A stretch of 64,000 nucleotides of DNA from Bugula neritina (GCA_964035545.1 OZ037767.1:31729628-31793627); one strand, 5' to 3'; shown: positions 21,864 through 35,165, numbered from the stretch's first letter. A program made the numbers and translations. The notes: generated by a model not told the origin, from the sequence alone.

Positions 21864-24800
21864 TCAGACAAAACTTTCGTTATGCTTGGAGCACATGAGA
21901 TAAGAGTCCATGATCTTCGGGTGAACCAACTGCCTGATGTCGGGGGTGGACAAGGGGCCCTCCCCGCACACAGACACCAGTTTCCTCAGAGCTGCCTGCA
22001 ACCAATGAGAGAGCATGACCTATATCTGACAGACCAATGAAACAGCATGACAGACCAATGAAACAGCATGACACATCCCTAGAGACTTACCAGAGATGCG
22101 ACCAGCACCACGTCACTTCCATTCCTGGCACCAGAGTCTTTGCACAGCTGGACCAGCCTCTGCATACCGCCTTTGGACACAATACTCTGAGCATTGGGAG
22201 GGTCCTTAGCCAGTCTCGTCAGAGCAATGGCTGACTTCTGGTGAACTCTCTCACACGCTGCCAGCTCGGCCTCCGTCAGCTTAGCATTTGGTCTGATGTT
22301 GAGAAAATTCACAAGAAGGGAGAGGCCTTCGTTGTCAACGATATCAGTAAAACAGGAAGTGCTTTGCGCCATGTTGGCGAGAACTGTGACGATCTGAAAG
22401 AGAGACGTGTTCCGTATCATACGACTACCACACACCTACTATACGACTACCACACAGCTACTATACGACTACCACACAGCTACTATACGACTACCACACA
22501 CCTACTATACGACTACCACACACCTACTATACGACTACCATACAGCTACTATACGACTACCACACAGTTACTATACGACTACCACACAGCTACTATACGA
22601 CTACCATACACCTACTATACGACTACCACACACCTACTATACGAGTACCACACAGTTACTATACAACTACCACACACTTACTATACGACTACCACACAGC
22701 TACTATACGACTACCACACAGCTACTATACGACTACCACACACCTACTATACGAGTACCACACAGTTACTATACGACTACCACACACCTACTATACGACT
22801 ACCACACACCTACTATACGAGTACCACACAGTTACTATACAACTACCACACACCTACTATACGACTACCACACAGTTAGTATACGACTACCACAAAGCTA
22901 CTATACGACTACCACACACCTACTATACGACTACCACACAGTTAGTATACGACTACCACAAAGCTACTATACGACTACCACACACCTACTATACGACTAC
23001 CACAAAGCTACTATACAACTACCACACAGCTACTATACGACTACCACAAAGCTACTATACGACTACCATACAGCTACTATACGACTACCACACACCTACT
23101 ATACGACTACCACACAGCTACTATACGACTGTTACACATTATCTAGAGAGACATGTATACCTGATCTTTAGCAAACAGAGAGTCGGCCTTGTGTAGAGTA
23201 CACGACTCCACCAGCACCATAACCGTGTGGTACTGGAGGAGGTAGTCGGAGGAGAGCGGGTCCATGAATGTTATGTTGGCTATGGCTGCAGCTCCCAGCA
23301 AAAACACTTCATGAGACGAGGCGTTGAGACATAACCCTGGAGATAAGCACAAGTTTTAGAGAACTGAGTCTACACTGTACACAGTAGTAGGAGTATTTAC
23401 ACTGTACACAGTAGTAGTAGTATATACACTGTACACAGTAGTAGTAGTAGTATATACTGTACACAGTAGTAGTAGTATGTACACTGTACACAGTAGTAGT
23501 ATATATACACTGTACACAGTAGTAGTAGTATATACACTGTACACAGTAGTAGTAGTATATACACTGCACACAGTAGTAGTAGTATATACACTGTACACAG
23601 TAGTAGTAGTATATATACTGTACACAGTATTAGGAGTAGTAGTATAATATAAAATACAAGATGGCGCAAGGCGTACCTGTGAGGGAACGGACGAGATCTT
23701 CCATGTGCTCGATGAAGCCACTGATGTGCTGGTAGTGGTCGAGGTTGGGGGAGGTGATTTGCGCGACGACCCCGGCAGCTTCTGACCTCACCATCTCCGT
23801 GTATCTGTCAGCACCGAGTATGTCTGAGAGACACTCTACTCCATTCAACTGCAACGTGTAATATATAGTATAGTAATATATAGTATAGTAATATATAGTA
23901 TAGTAATATATAGTATAGTAATATATAGTATAGTAACATATAGTATAGTAATATATAGTATAGTAATATATAGTATAGTAATATATAGTATAGTAATATA
24001 TAGTATAGTAATATATAGTATAGTAATATATAGTATAGTAATATATAGTATAGTAATATATAGTATAGTAATATATAGTATAGTAATATATAGTATAGTA
24101 ATATATAGTATAGTAATATATAGTATGTAATATATAGTGTAGTAATATATAGTGTAGTAATATATAGTATAGTAACATATAGTATGTAATATATAGTATA
24201 GTAATATATAGTATAGTAATATATAGCGTAGTAATATATAGTATAGTAATATATAGTATAGTAATATATCACATAGTAATACCTACAGTGTAATATGATA
24301 ATACTGACATAGTAATATATCAACAATCAGGAGAAGAAAACTAACACACAAGTACCTCTTCTAGTTCTATTATGCTTTTAGACACGCAGCATAGAGTAGC
24401 GATTGCGCGTAGACTTTGAGCTCTAACAACTTCCAGTATCTCTTCTCTACAGAGATCAAATAGTTTGTGTATTCCTCCTTCCTGAAATAAAACGAATTTA
24501 ATAAACTGTAACACACACAGTGTAACACATACAGTGTACTCCGTGTAACTTACCCTATCTATTATGTAACTTACCCTATCTATTATGTAACTTACTCTGA
24601 ATATTATATAACTTACTCTGGCTATTATATAACTTACTCTGGCTATTATATAACTTACTCTGGCTATAATGTAGCACATATATTCTCCTTCTAGCCCGAG
24701 GTTGATTAAATGCCCCACAGTAGAAGTGAGGCAGTGAGTGGAAGACACCCGCGAGTCCAGAGTCTCCAGAAGCACCTGCACCTGTACACTGAGTACCATG

Positions 24801-27800
24801 TCCACTAGAGAGCTCACAGATTGACCTAATTTAGTCAACGAGTCCAACAAATATTTCTTATCACTTCCTGTCATCATTTCTTCTGTTAAACTGAAACATA
24901 CAAGGTAGAGGTCAGTGTTATTGTAGAGGTTTGTGGTGCTGCAAAGAGGGTATTGATGCTGTAAAGAGACTAGTACTGCTGTAGAGGAGTAAGTGATGCT
25001 GTAAAGACATAGTCTGACACAGTAACTTACTTCTCAGTGATCTGCACCAGATGAGCACACTGGGAGAGAACCGACTCTTCTTCCTACAGAAACAGAAGAA
25101 ATATAAGTTGTTTACAAGACCATGATGTCTACACTATATACATGATGTCTACACTATATACATTATACATGATGTCTACACTATATACATGATGTCTACA
25201 CTATCTACATGATGTCTACACTATATACATGATGTCTACACTATCTACATGATGTCTATACTATATACATGATCTCTACACTATCTACATGATGTCTACA
25301 CTATTTACATGATGTCTATACTATATACATGATGTCTATACTATATACATGATGTCTACACTATATACATGATGTCTATACTATCTACATGATGTCTATA
25401 CTATATACATGATGTCTACACTATATACATGATGTCTACACTATATACATGATGTCTACACTATATACATGATGTCTACACTATCTACATGATGTCTACA
25501 CTATATACATGATGTCTACACTATCTACATGATGTCTACACTATATACATGATGTCTACACTATATACATGATGTCTACACTATATACATGATGTCTACA
25601 CTATATACATGATGTCTACACTATATACATGATGTCTATACTATCTACATGATGTCTACACTATCTACATGATGTCTACACTATCTACATGATGTCTACA
25701 CTATATACATGATGTCTATACTATCTACATGATGTCTACACTATCTACATGATGTCTACACTATCTACATGATGTCTACACTATCTACATGATGTCTACA
25801 CTATCTACATGATGTCTATACTATCTACATGATGTCTACACTATATACATGATGTCTACACTATATACATGATGTCTACACTATATACATGATGTCTACA
25901 CTATATACATGATGTCTACACTATCTACATGATGTCTACACTATATACATGATGTCTACACTATCTACATGATGTCTATATTATCTACATGATGTCTATA
26001 CTATCTACATGATGTCTATACTACCTACATGATGTCTACACTATATACATTATGTCTACACTATATACATGATGTCTATATTATCTACATGATGTCTACA
26101 CTATATACATGATGTCTACACTATCTACATGATGTCTACACTATATACATGATGTCTACACTATATACATGATGTCTACACTATATACATGATGTCTACA
26201 CTATATACATGATGTCTATACTATATACATGATGTCTACACTACCTACATGATGTCTACACTATATACATGATGTCTATACTATATACATGATGTCTATA
26301 TTATCTACATGATGTCTATACTACCTACATGATGTCTACACTATATACATGATGTCTACACTATATACATGATGTCTACACTATCTACATGATGTCTACA
26401 CTATATACATGATGTCTACACTATCTACATGATGTCTACACTATATACATGATGTCTATACTATATACATGATGTCTACACTATATACATGATGTCTACA
26501 CTATATACATGATGTCTACACTATATACATGATGTCTACACTATATACATGATGTCTATATTATCTACATGATGTCTATACTATCTACATGATGTCTATA
26601 CTACCTACATGATGTCTACACTATATACATGATGTCTACACTATATACATGATGTCTACACTATCTACATGATGTCTACACTATCTACATGATGTCTACA
26701 CTATATACATGATGTCTACACTATCTACATGATGTCTACACTATATACATGATGTCTATACTATATACATGATGTCTATATTATCTACATGATGTCTACA
26801 CTATATACATGATGTCTACACTATATACATGATGTCTACACTATATACATGATGTCTATACTATCTACATGATGTCTATACTATATACATGATGTCTACA
26901 CTATCTACATGATGTCTACACTATATACATGATGTCTACACTATATACATGATGTCTACACTATATACATGATGTCTACACTATCTACATGATGTCTATA
27001 CTATATACATGATGTCTACACTATCTACATGATGTCTACACTATATACATGATGTCTATACTATCTACATGATGTCTATACTATCTACATGATGTCTACA
27101 CTATATACATGATGTCTACACTATATACATGATGTCTATACTATCTACATGATGTCTACACTATCTACATGATGTCTATACTATATACATGATGTCTATA
27201 TTATCTACATGATGTCTACACTATATACATGATGTCTACACTATATACATGATGTCTATACTATATACATGATGTCTACACTATCTACATGATGTCTACA
27301 TAACAAGGCAGCACCAAATCTCTAAGGACTATTCATGTCATTTCCTTCAACTAATCTGCTCTTCCTTCCTTTTCATACGAGATATTATCTGGTGTTAGTG
27401 CATCAGCATTACTAATAATATATACATCACAGTGTATAGTGTACATACGTACAGTGTACATACATATAGTGTACATACATACAGTGTACATACAGTGTAC
27501 GTACTTACAGTGTACATACAGTGTGCGTACTTACAGTGTAAACCTTCATTGGTGGGTCGGGGATCTGAGAATTGATCTCATGTAGCAGATTTCTAAGATG
27601 ATGTGTCAACCAGAGGCCTGAGGACTTCATGTGTTTCCATCTTGACTTCTCCAGCTTCCTGTGTGATATATATGTTGTAATATATGTGCTGTAATATATA
27701 TGTTGTAATATATGTGCTGTAATATGTAATATATGTGTCATAATATGTAACATAATATTTTATACAGTGTAATATATGTGTTGTAATATAATGTTATACC

Positions 27801-28608
27801 TGAGCATTTTACTAAGTTCATTGTTAGCCACCTGAGCCCTGTTCCGTATAGTATCTATTCCATCTGCAACATGATTATATAATTATATATTATATAACTA
27901 TAGTGTATTATACTATGTTATATTATGTTATTTTATACTAAATTGTTTTTATAGTCAAAATTTTACTGGTTTTAGTGTAGATTAGGATGTTAGTATATAC
28001 TAGTCACTAGTTAGTAGTACTTACTAGTTACTGGATAGTAGTAGTTACTAGTTACTGGATAGTAGTAGTTACTAGTTATTAGTTACCTTTAAGTTTTTTA
28101 GTATAAAGAACTTTGCTGTCAATAGAAAGACTCTCCTTAGCCACAGATTTGCCTTGTAAGATGGACATACACTCAGACTCTGTGGTTAGCCTCAGATCTT
28201 GTAACCACTTGACCACCGGAGCGCCTTCGGAGATCTGCATCCTGGACGTGAGCAGACCAAATATATCTCAACTTAAGTTAGGGGCTAAACAGACCAGGTA
28301 ACGACTTAATGCATTTCCAATCAATTAGCAAAAGACAAGAAATGTAGAAAATAAAATACCCACTAATTCAAATCTGGCAGCAACCAGCAACTTATTTATG
28401 TTGGTGAGAAACGGTTTACATGTCCATATATCAACACTCTAACAGTGTGCAGTACTCTGACACTCTAACAGTGTGCAGTACTCCGACACTCTAACAGTGT
28501 GCAGTACTCCGGCACTCTAACAGTGTGCAGTACTCAGCTATAGTAATAAGTAACACAAACTACTTATAATAAAGTGAGATTAGCCTACCTTGATGATTCC
28601 ACATCCAT
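21864..28608 (-). CDS. INSC: Inscuteable (INSC), armadillo-repeat spindle-orientation adaptor
   Basis: Complete: 11 coding exons, 1548 nt, 515 aa (human 532-579). Exons: 28608-28589, 28241-28087, 27863-27800, 27658-27544, 25083-25031, 24890-24659, 24481-24356, 23848-23677, 23336-23161, 22393-22091, 21995-21864. All junctions keep phase. Exon 2 carries VKWLQDLRLTTESECMSIL, matching the LGN/Pins-binding segment of INSC. Exons 6-11 make the armadillo-like domain (GVVAQITSPNLDHYQHISGF; HEVFLLGAAAIANITFMD; ELAACERVHQKSAIALTRLA). The last four residues are ESFV, a class I PDZ ligand also at the end of vertebrate INSC. INSC links PAR3/PAR6/aPKC to LGN-NuMA at the apical cortex and orients mitotic spindles in asymmetric division. 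Convergent with MAP3K4, stops about 1 kb apart. Confidence 0.93.
22420..23135. repeat. 22-bp minisatellite in INSC intron 9
   Basis: About 32 units of ACTATACGACTACCACACA plus a variable CCT/GCT/GTT triplet. Long + strand frames through it (212 and 254 codons) are repeat artefacts. Confidence 0.93.
23360..24330. repeat. Arrays in INSC introns 8 and 7
   Basis: Intron 8 (23337-23676): about ten 27-bp units around ACTGTACACAGTAGTAGTAG. Intron 7 (23849-24355): about 27 units of 15 bp, TATAGTATAGTAATA. Confidence 0.92.
24540..24672 (-). repeat. 21-bp array of 5' splice sites at INSC exon 6
   Basis: On the minus strand exon 6 ends ATTATAGCCAGA/GTAAGTTA. The unit AATAGCCAGAGTAAGTTATA plus one base then repeats about six times with minor changes. 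Each unit repeats the exon end plus a consensus donor, all in frame (VSYIIAR per unit). Confidence 0.88.
24895..25030. other. INSC intron 5
   Basis: Short intron with four diverged units around GTGATGCTGTAAAGA; nothing else seen. Confidence 0.6.
25110..27298. repeat. 2.2-kb, 20-bp minisatellite in INSC intron 4
   Basis: About 108 units of CTATATACATGATGTCTACA with essentially no length change; variation is confined to two positions (CTATATAC/CTATCTAC, TCTACA/TCTATA). The largest array in the window. Confidence 0.97.
27420..28085. repeat. Arrays in the 3' part of INSC intron 4 and introns 3 and 2
   Basis: 27425-27545: GTACATACAGTGTACATAC units. 27660-27790: GTAATATATGTGCTGTAATA units. 27990-28085: TAGTTACTGGATAGTAG units. 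Confidence 0.8.
28425..28535. repeat. 27-bp repeat in INSC intron 1
   Basis: Four near-identical units containing ACTCTAACAGTGTGCAGTAC, between exon 1 (28589-28608) and exon 2 (28087-28241). Confidence 0.88.
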
Positions 28609-28679
28609 GCTGCCAATTGTTCAGCTAAACTAACTCAAGCATAATGTGACAGCAACATGAATTCAACTCATCACACAAC

Positions 28680-28818
28680 TGGTGATACTACTCAACTGCT
28701 GATACTACTCAACTGCTGATACTACTCAACTGACGATACTACACAACTGACGTTACTACTCAACTGCTGATACTACTCAACTGCTGATACTACTCAACTG
28801 CTGATACTACTCAACTGG
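28680..28818. repeat. 17-bp repeat upstream of INSC exon 1
   Basis: About eight units of CTCAACTGCTGATACTA. Confidence 0.88.
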
Positions 28819-29018
28819 CGAGACTACTCTGTCTGAAATGCGAACTGTTGTCTGTTGCGTATGTTTATGTTGGACTAATCGATTCTACTGGCAGAGTTTT
28901 AGTATTAGTTACACTGGTGACCTCTCCCCCCATACTAATTAGTCACAATGGTCTTATTCACATCCCATCAATAGGTAAAGATAATTACACCTTTGTCATG
29001 AGTTTATTGTCAGCTCTC

Positions 29019-29117
29019 ATTCTATACCCACCCCAGTGTCTGCGTGCACTGAGAAATCACCACATCTAATAGCTGTGGCGACTCTCTATACAGCCGACAT
29101 TGGGGTGGGTATAGAAT
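29019..29117. repeat. 22-bp inverted repeat with 55-bp spacer
   Basis: 29019-29040 (starts ATTCTATACCCACCCC) and 29096-29117 (ends GGGGTGGGTATAGAAT) are reverse complements with one mismatch. The transcript would fold to a stable hairpin. No protein or known RNA family recognised. Confidence 0.75.
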
Positions 29118-29279
29118 CAGTTCCTCTAGTGTAGTACAGCCTGAGGGTCATGTTATCAAACTGAGGCTTGGTTTATCACTTGTGAGCTCCACCAAAGTTG
29201 TGTATGGGAAGGAAAAGCTTGTTAGTAATAGTAGTACTCCAATACAGTGTGCTATGGCATTGACTTAGCTATTCACCAG

Positions 29280-29450
29280 CCAACTCACTCACTACCTAGT
29301 TATCTCACTCACTCACTCACTCACTAGCTGACTCATTCACTATCTGACTTACTCACTCACTATCTGACTCACTCACTCGCTATCTGACTCACTCGCTATC
29401 TGACTCACTCACTAGTTCACTCACTGCTAGTTGACTCACTCACTAGTGAC
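29280..29450. repeat. ACTC/TATCTGACTC simple repeat
   Basis: Tetranucleotide-like ACTCACTC interspersed with TATCTGACTCACTCACTC; no coding content. Confidence 0.8.
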
Positions 29451-29597
29451 TGGAGCTGAACCTACAGTTAGAGTATTGTACGAGCTACTGGCAACTAGAA
29501 ATCTGACCCTCCACAGCACATAGGAGAATAATGCGTTAATAAGCTGATCAGTTAGTATGGGGAAAGTTCCTAATCTCTAGGCAAATGCAGGACTTAC

Positions 29598-30109
29598 TTT
29601 TGAACGGAGCCACTGAGCCATTGGTACAATGCAGAGTTGGACTGTGACTGGTGTGTGGTCATCGCACTGGGTTTGTGAGGATTCTCATCACTGTAGGACC
29701 CTGTAGAGTACATTATAGTATCCAGTGTATAGTATTATAGTATTCAGTGTATAGTATTATAGTATTCAGTGTATAGTATTACAGTATTCAGTGTATAGTA
29801 TTGCAGTATTCAGTGTAGAGTATTATAGTATTCAGTGTATAGTATTATAGTATCCAGTGTATAGTATTATAGTATTCAGTGTATAGTATTACAATATTCA
29901 GTGTATAGTATTACAATATTCAGTGTATAGTACTACAATATCCAGTATAAATAATACGCAATATGCAGACAGTGGTGAGTGAAGACATGCCATGGCATAT
30001 TAATGAGTGAATTGAATATAATTTATTATACTGAAGACCTGCCAACTACATAATTGATGGGATTAAAGAGATTGGAGGAATTCAAGCCATGTGAAGGTGA
30101 CTTGAACAT
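29598..30109 (-). CDS. INSC: Alternative 5' coding exons of INSC (second N-terminus)
   Basis: Exon A 30109-30039 reads MFKSPSHGLNSSNLFNPIN and ends GGCAG/GTCTTC. Exon B 29690-29598 (acceptor GGTCCTACAG) reads DENPHKPSAMTTHQSQSNSA and ends CAAAA/GTAAGT. Together they are 164 nt, phase 2, exactly the phase needed to join INSC exon 2 at 28241 (SVQK then MQISEGAP). This gives an isoform of about 563 aa, close to the longer vertebrate INSC. An upstream in-frame ATG (30115, MAMFK) may be the real start, because the frame stays open through the array upstream. The evidence is reading frame and splice phase only; no homology of these 55 residues is recognised. Confidence 0.6.
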
Positions 30110-30868
30110 GGCCATAATATATACACCAGACATGTGATATACTAGTATAACTATACTGTGATATACTAGTATAACTATACTGTGATATACTAGTATAACT
30201 ATACTGTGATATACTAGTATAACTATACTGTGATATACTAGTATAACTATACTGTGATATACTAGTATAACTATACTGTGATATACTAGTATAACTATAC
30301 TGTGATATACTAGTATAACTATACTGTATACTAGTATAACTATACTGTGATATACTAGTATAACTATACTGTGATATACTAGTATAACTATACTGTATAC
30401 TAGTATAACTATACTGTGATATACTAGTATAACTATACTGTGATATACTAGTATAACTATACTGTATACTAGTATAACTATACTGTGATATACTAGTATA
30501 ACTATACTGTGATATACTAGTATAACTATACTGTATACTAGTATAACTATACTGTGATATACTAGTATAACTATACTGTGATATACTATTATAACTATAC
30601 TGTGATATACTAGTATAACTATACTGTATACTAGTATAACTATACTGTGATATACTAGTATAACTATACTGTGATATACTAGTATAACTATACTGTGATA
30701 TACTAGTATAACTATACTGCGATATACTAGTATAACTATACTGCGATACACTAGTATAACTATACTGTGATATACTAGTATAACTATACTGCGATACACT
30801 AGTATAACTATACTGTGATATACTAGTATAACTATACTGTGATATACTAGTATAACTATACTGCTGTA
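29703..30868. repeat. Two minisatellites flanking the alternative INSC first exon
   Basis: 29703-29950: about twelve units of about 20 bp, TATTCAGTGTATAGTATTA. 30125-30862: about 37 units of about 20 bp, GATATACTAGTATAACTATACTGT and a shorter GTATACTAGTATAACTA form recurring about every 56 bp. A 312-codon minus frame crosses the second array; only its last 25 or so codons are plausible coding sequence. Confidence 0.9.
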
Positions 30869-30964
30869 CACTGCTACCACATGAATGCTGCCTGATGAAT
30901 GCTGATACTGGAGATTGTAAACGAAGCCTGTCAAAGCACGTAATGTAATATTTTTTGTCAACAA

Positions 30965-33900
30965 ATGACAGCTAATGTTTGTTTTAAGAGTTGGAGTAAT
31001 GGTAGCCAGGGGTGGTCATCAAACTACTATAAAATACAATTAAACTTCTATAAAATGCAATCAGCATCAAATGAAAGAGGACCGAATAGACATAAACCAC
31101 CTGTCATTAGCTTTCAAAACTGACATCATATGGTGACATGTTTTCACTTTGAAATACCCTAAAAAGTCTTGATTCAAACAAGATTGAGTACCTACAGTGT
31201 TGCTTCATTTCTTATGCTGAATTTATGTAGTTTATTTGGCTGCTGCTTGCATGTCTCTTATTTTGAAAACTACAGACCAGTGTTCTACCACACGAAGCAC
31301 ATTGCCAATGGGGGGGGGGGGGGTGAAACTCTGTGACCCAGTGTATTTTTCAATGGCTTTACTGTCTTTTTATTAATTGTTTCATTTTGAAGTCACATAT
31401 GCTATTCTCAATAATGCATAACCATAATTAAATGGTAAAACCGAAACTGAAAAGTTAGTAAAATTTGTGAAACTACTGCAAAAATATTTTGCAGCGATCT
31501 TTCAGTATTTGGACCGCAGTGCCAAGTTTGGAGTGACCCTAGCTTTAGATATTAGCACCTCCTAAATCATAAAACTTGTACACAGACAAGCAACCCCCAT
31601 GTAGAAACTAGACTAGAAATGGGGCTAACCTTAGCATGCCATAGAATATTTCCACTTTGATAATGATGCCTGTCTAGCAACAGCTCTTTCATAAGCTGGT
31701 TTATTGAATAATGTTCAGTTGTGACACACCTATGAAAAACCTGCCCTTACCTGCCAAGCAAACTTTAGCAGCTGTAGTCTAGTGCCATATGACAATGAAC
31801 ACCTTTTGGTAAAAATTAGGTTGAAAGAACAAATAGTTTGCTTCAATAGAAGAAAATTTCTAATAACATTGACATACGACTGTTAGACAACAAATTTGCT
31901 CCTGATTTTAAAATGGTTTTACAGAGCAATTTTAACTTGAATTGAATTGTTAAAAAAGTAACATAACTAACATTTTCATACTCCATCTTAACTTGGTCTA
32001 ACCTCCAACAGAGTTAGACTTGTTTTAAATGCGCTCAATAGTCATAACTACCGAGTTTCAACGATGATACTCACATTTTATTGCTATACTCAGTTTCACT
32101 ATGACAATTATAGTCATAATGAAAGTCAAAGTGAATATGAAAGTCACAATGAGCAAGTGAAACTCAGATAATGATATGGATATAAACCAACTAAATATAA
32201 TTTTAACATTACCATAAATACCAGCAACAGTGATCAAAGTAAAATCTTTTACTTTAAAAGTGGACCTACATTACAAACAGTGATATTCAATTTCATATTA
32301 CTAGTACTAGCAGTAATAGTACTAGCAGTAATAGTACTAGCAGTAGCAGTATAATACATTACTAGTATATTTATAATTGAATTATATTACTATATAACTC
32401 AACATTATAATTATTAGAGTTACATTTACACCAAACATTGTGTAAACTCTTACTATAACTTATAGACATATTTATAGTATAAGTATATAGTATAAGTCTT
32501 AGTAATAGTTAGCAAGGGCATTTCTGATTTTACATTCACTATTGAACTTGAACTCACCACTAATTGTAAAAGCTGTGGTCATATTCATATTGAATGTCAA
32601 TGTGGTACTGGTAGCTGTTGTAGTCCGGCAATGGGTTGTAATCTAAGTCTTACGGCTAGTGTTACGATTTGTGTTTAAATAGTTATAACTAATACACACT
32701 CTCAAAACAAATGTGAAATAAAAAAATAAAAATTAATAGGAGTAGTCAGCTACTCAGTAGTAGTAGTATAAGTACGGAGTACGACTGGCTCCGGCTCTCA
32801 ACTTGAACTTCTGACTTGTAGAGCTTATATCCTATACAACGACCTTGGTAGTAATTGCTTTTAAATAGTGCGATGTTGGCAGTTGCAAGCATTAGTCTTG
32901 GTAAGCAATGTAATCAGTAGACAGTGAGTAGACAGCTAGTAGCTGTGTACGACAAAGTCAAACTGAAACCTCAATTGATAGAAGCAAACGCTTTCTTTTT
33001 TGTTATTGTAGCCTTTGGTTTTCAAAATATACATTTTAGGCTAGGGGGGAAACTAAATATCGATTCAATTAGCGTGTTTAGACAACCATAGATTCGAGCT
33101 AATTGTAAAACTTAGATTTCTGTAGAGTGGGGAAGACAACAATGTTATTGTTATAAAAATAATTGCTATACTATGTCAACACAGCTGGGAGCTAGCTACT
33201 TAGTAACATGATTTGGCTTCAGCTCATTTAAAATATCCTAACAACAGTACACCAACTATTCCCATACAAATAAACTTCAAAATAGCATGGCCACAAGCTC
33301 TAAGACAAAGGTCAAATATAAATATAGGCTAAATTTTTCATCATTCATTGACTCATATAGAATTAATTGTAATTGTTTGCAATTAATTACATTATACTTT
33401 GGACTACTATTATTTATAAGTGAAATATTGCTGTACAGTTACGTGATTGATTGTAGGTCAGCAATTTTACATTACTTGCTAGTACAGTAGTAGTACATTG
33501 TGTTTGCTGATGCCATTTCCATCAGGCAACTTCCTTTTTAAAACAATGTTTTATTCGAATTGTAAACACGCCACGACTTATCTACAGACACCTGATTAAA
33601 TACGAGTAGAAGTGCTGCCTATAGTAAAACCAAATATGAAACTGCTGCTTATGCTATGTTAGAACTTACCAACTTATGTTTTGTAGGACAAGCCAGCCTG
33701 GCTAGGAGACACCCAGAACTACTTTAGCTGGGAGAGACGCAGTGAACACGTAGTGATTGGTTAGATCATTCAACCATGAACTCTGACAGGTTGACAGGCC
33801 TTATCTATATCTAAACCCTTCAGTATACTAATAATAATATATAATAAATGGTTATCATTCCAATTATATGTTGTGGCATATATAATAGTAAATAGTAATA

Positions 33901-34280
33901 GGCCTACATCATTATACACAACTATTACCAGTGTTATAACTTCTGATAAGCCTATACTTTATTGACCAGTTCGTAAAATAATAGGCCAAATCTATTAAAC
34001 AAACAATACATGAACTGACTGTCATAACAAGCTATGCTCTAACTTAATCCGTTAATCTCCCTAATTTCTGGCTCCTGGTGTTAATTAGTTTCATGAGTAT
34101 GCAACTCCCAAATATAGTTGCAATATTCTCAGGCAATGCACTTACATCATCTATCCGTCCAGCAAGGGTTGATGGCTATTATATATTCCTATTATCTTAA
34201 TAGCCATAAATTCAGATTTTGTGTTAAATATGTTATTCTGTACATGAAGTTTCAGGTGTGTTGTAATATATTATAAGTAT
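30965..34280. other. Intergenic, no gene seen
   Basis: AT-rich, no exon I can defend. A 14-nt G run lies at 31311-31324. Degenerate TACTAGTACTAGCAGTAATAG sequence lies at 32290-32700. A possible noncoding exon on the minus strand ends at about 33668 with donor GTTG/GTAAGTTC and has a CCAAT-like ATTGGTTAG near 33757; it could be an INSC 5' UTR exon, but this is weak. Confidence 0.5.
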
Positions 34281-34284
34281 ATCA

Positions 34285-34930
34285 GAATACAAGTACTATA
34301 CTTACCTTCATGTAGCTGTATATAAGGTATAAATACTTTACTTACCTTCATGTAACTGTATATAAGGTATAAATACTGTACTTACCTTCATGTAACTGTA
34401 TATAAGGTATAAATACTACACTTACCTTCATGTAACTGTATACAAGGTATAAATACTGTACTTACCTTCATGTAACTGTATATAAGGTACAAATACTTTA
34501 CTTACCTTCATGTAACTGTATATAAGGTATAAATACTTTACTTACCTTCATGTAACTGTATATAAGGTATAAATACTATACTTACCTTCATGTAACTGTA
34601 TATAAGGTATAATTACTATACTTACCTTCATGTAACTGTATACAAGGTATAAGTACTATACTTACCTTCATGTAACTGTATACAAGGTATAAATACTATA
34701 CTTACCTTCATGTAACTGTATATAAGGTATAAATACTATACTTACCTTCATGTAACTGTATATAAGGTATCAATACTATACTTACTTTCATGTAACTGTA
34801 TACAAGGTATAAATACTATACTTACCTTCATGTAACTGAATACAAGATATAAATACTATACTTACCTTCATGTAACTGTATATAAGGTATAATTACTATA
34901 CTTACCTTCATGTAACCGTATATGCAGGAT
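34285..34930 (-). repeat. 40-bp array carrying a consensus 5' splice site in each unit
   Basis: About 16 units of 40 bp. On the minus strand each reads TTACATGAAG/GTAAGTATAG followed by a TTTATACCTTATATACAG-like half. So every unit has a perfect AAG/GTAAGT donor and, in some units, an ACAG. It lies 4-6 kb upstream of INSC on INSC's sense strand. Confidence 0.9.
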
Positions 34931-35034
34931 ATTCATTGTATACTTACATTATAATAGCCAGGCTATGTTATAATATATAGAATATTAAACTAAATATTAC
35001 ACACCTTTTAGCAAGAACTATATAGAGTTGGCAA

Positions 35035-35165
35035 GCATTGCATATAGCAAGTGTGTAGCAAGTGCGGTATATAATAAGCAACTGCTGTATAGCAAGTGTG
35101 TAGCAAGTGCGGTATATAATAAGCAACTGCTGTATAGCAAGTGTGTAGCAAGTGCTGTATATTAT
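35035..35165. repeat. 54-bp direct repeat, 2.5 copies
   Basis: Units containing GTGTAGCAAGTGCGGTATAT and AATAAGCAACTGCTGTATAG. Confidence 0.85.

Noticed and set aside
22241-23171. 212 and 254 codon + frames opposite INSC
   Set aside because: Array artefact in INSC intron 9 plus antisense of a well-supported exon.
25110-27298. CRISPR array
   Set aside because: The regular 20-bp units have no unique spacers, and the locus is a spliced animal gene.
29470-29700. Possible tRNA or small RNA gene
   Set aside because: No A/B box or cloverleaf could be drawn; the conserved part is better explained as a coding exon of INSC.
30026-30964. 312-codon minus frame as a full INSC N-terminus
   Set aside because: Most of it is a 20-bp array (VYHSIVIL repeats); only the final segment with a splice donor is plausible coding.
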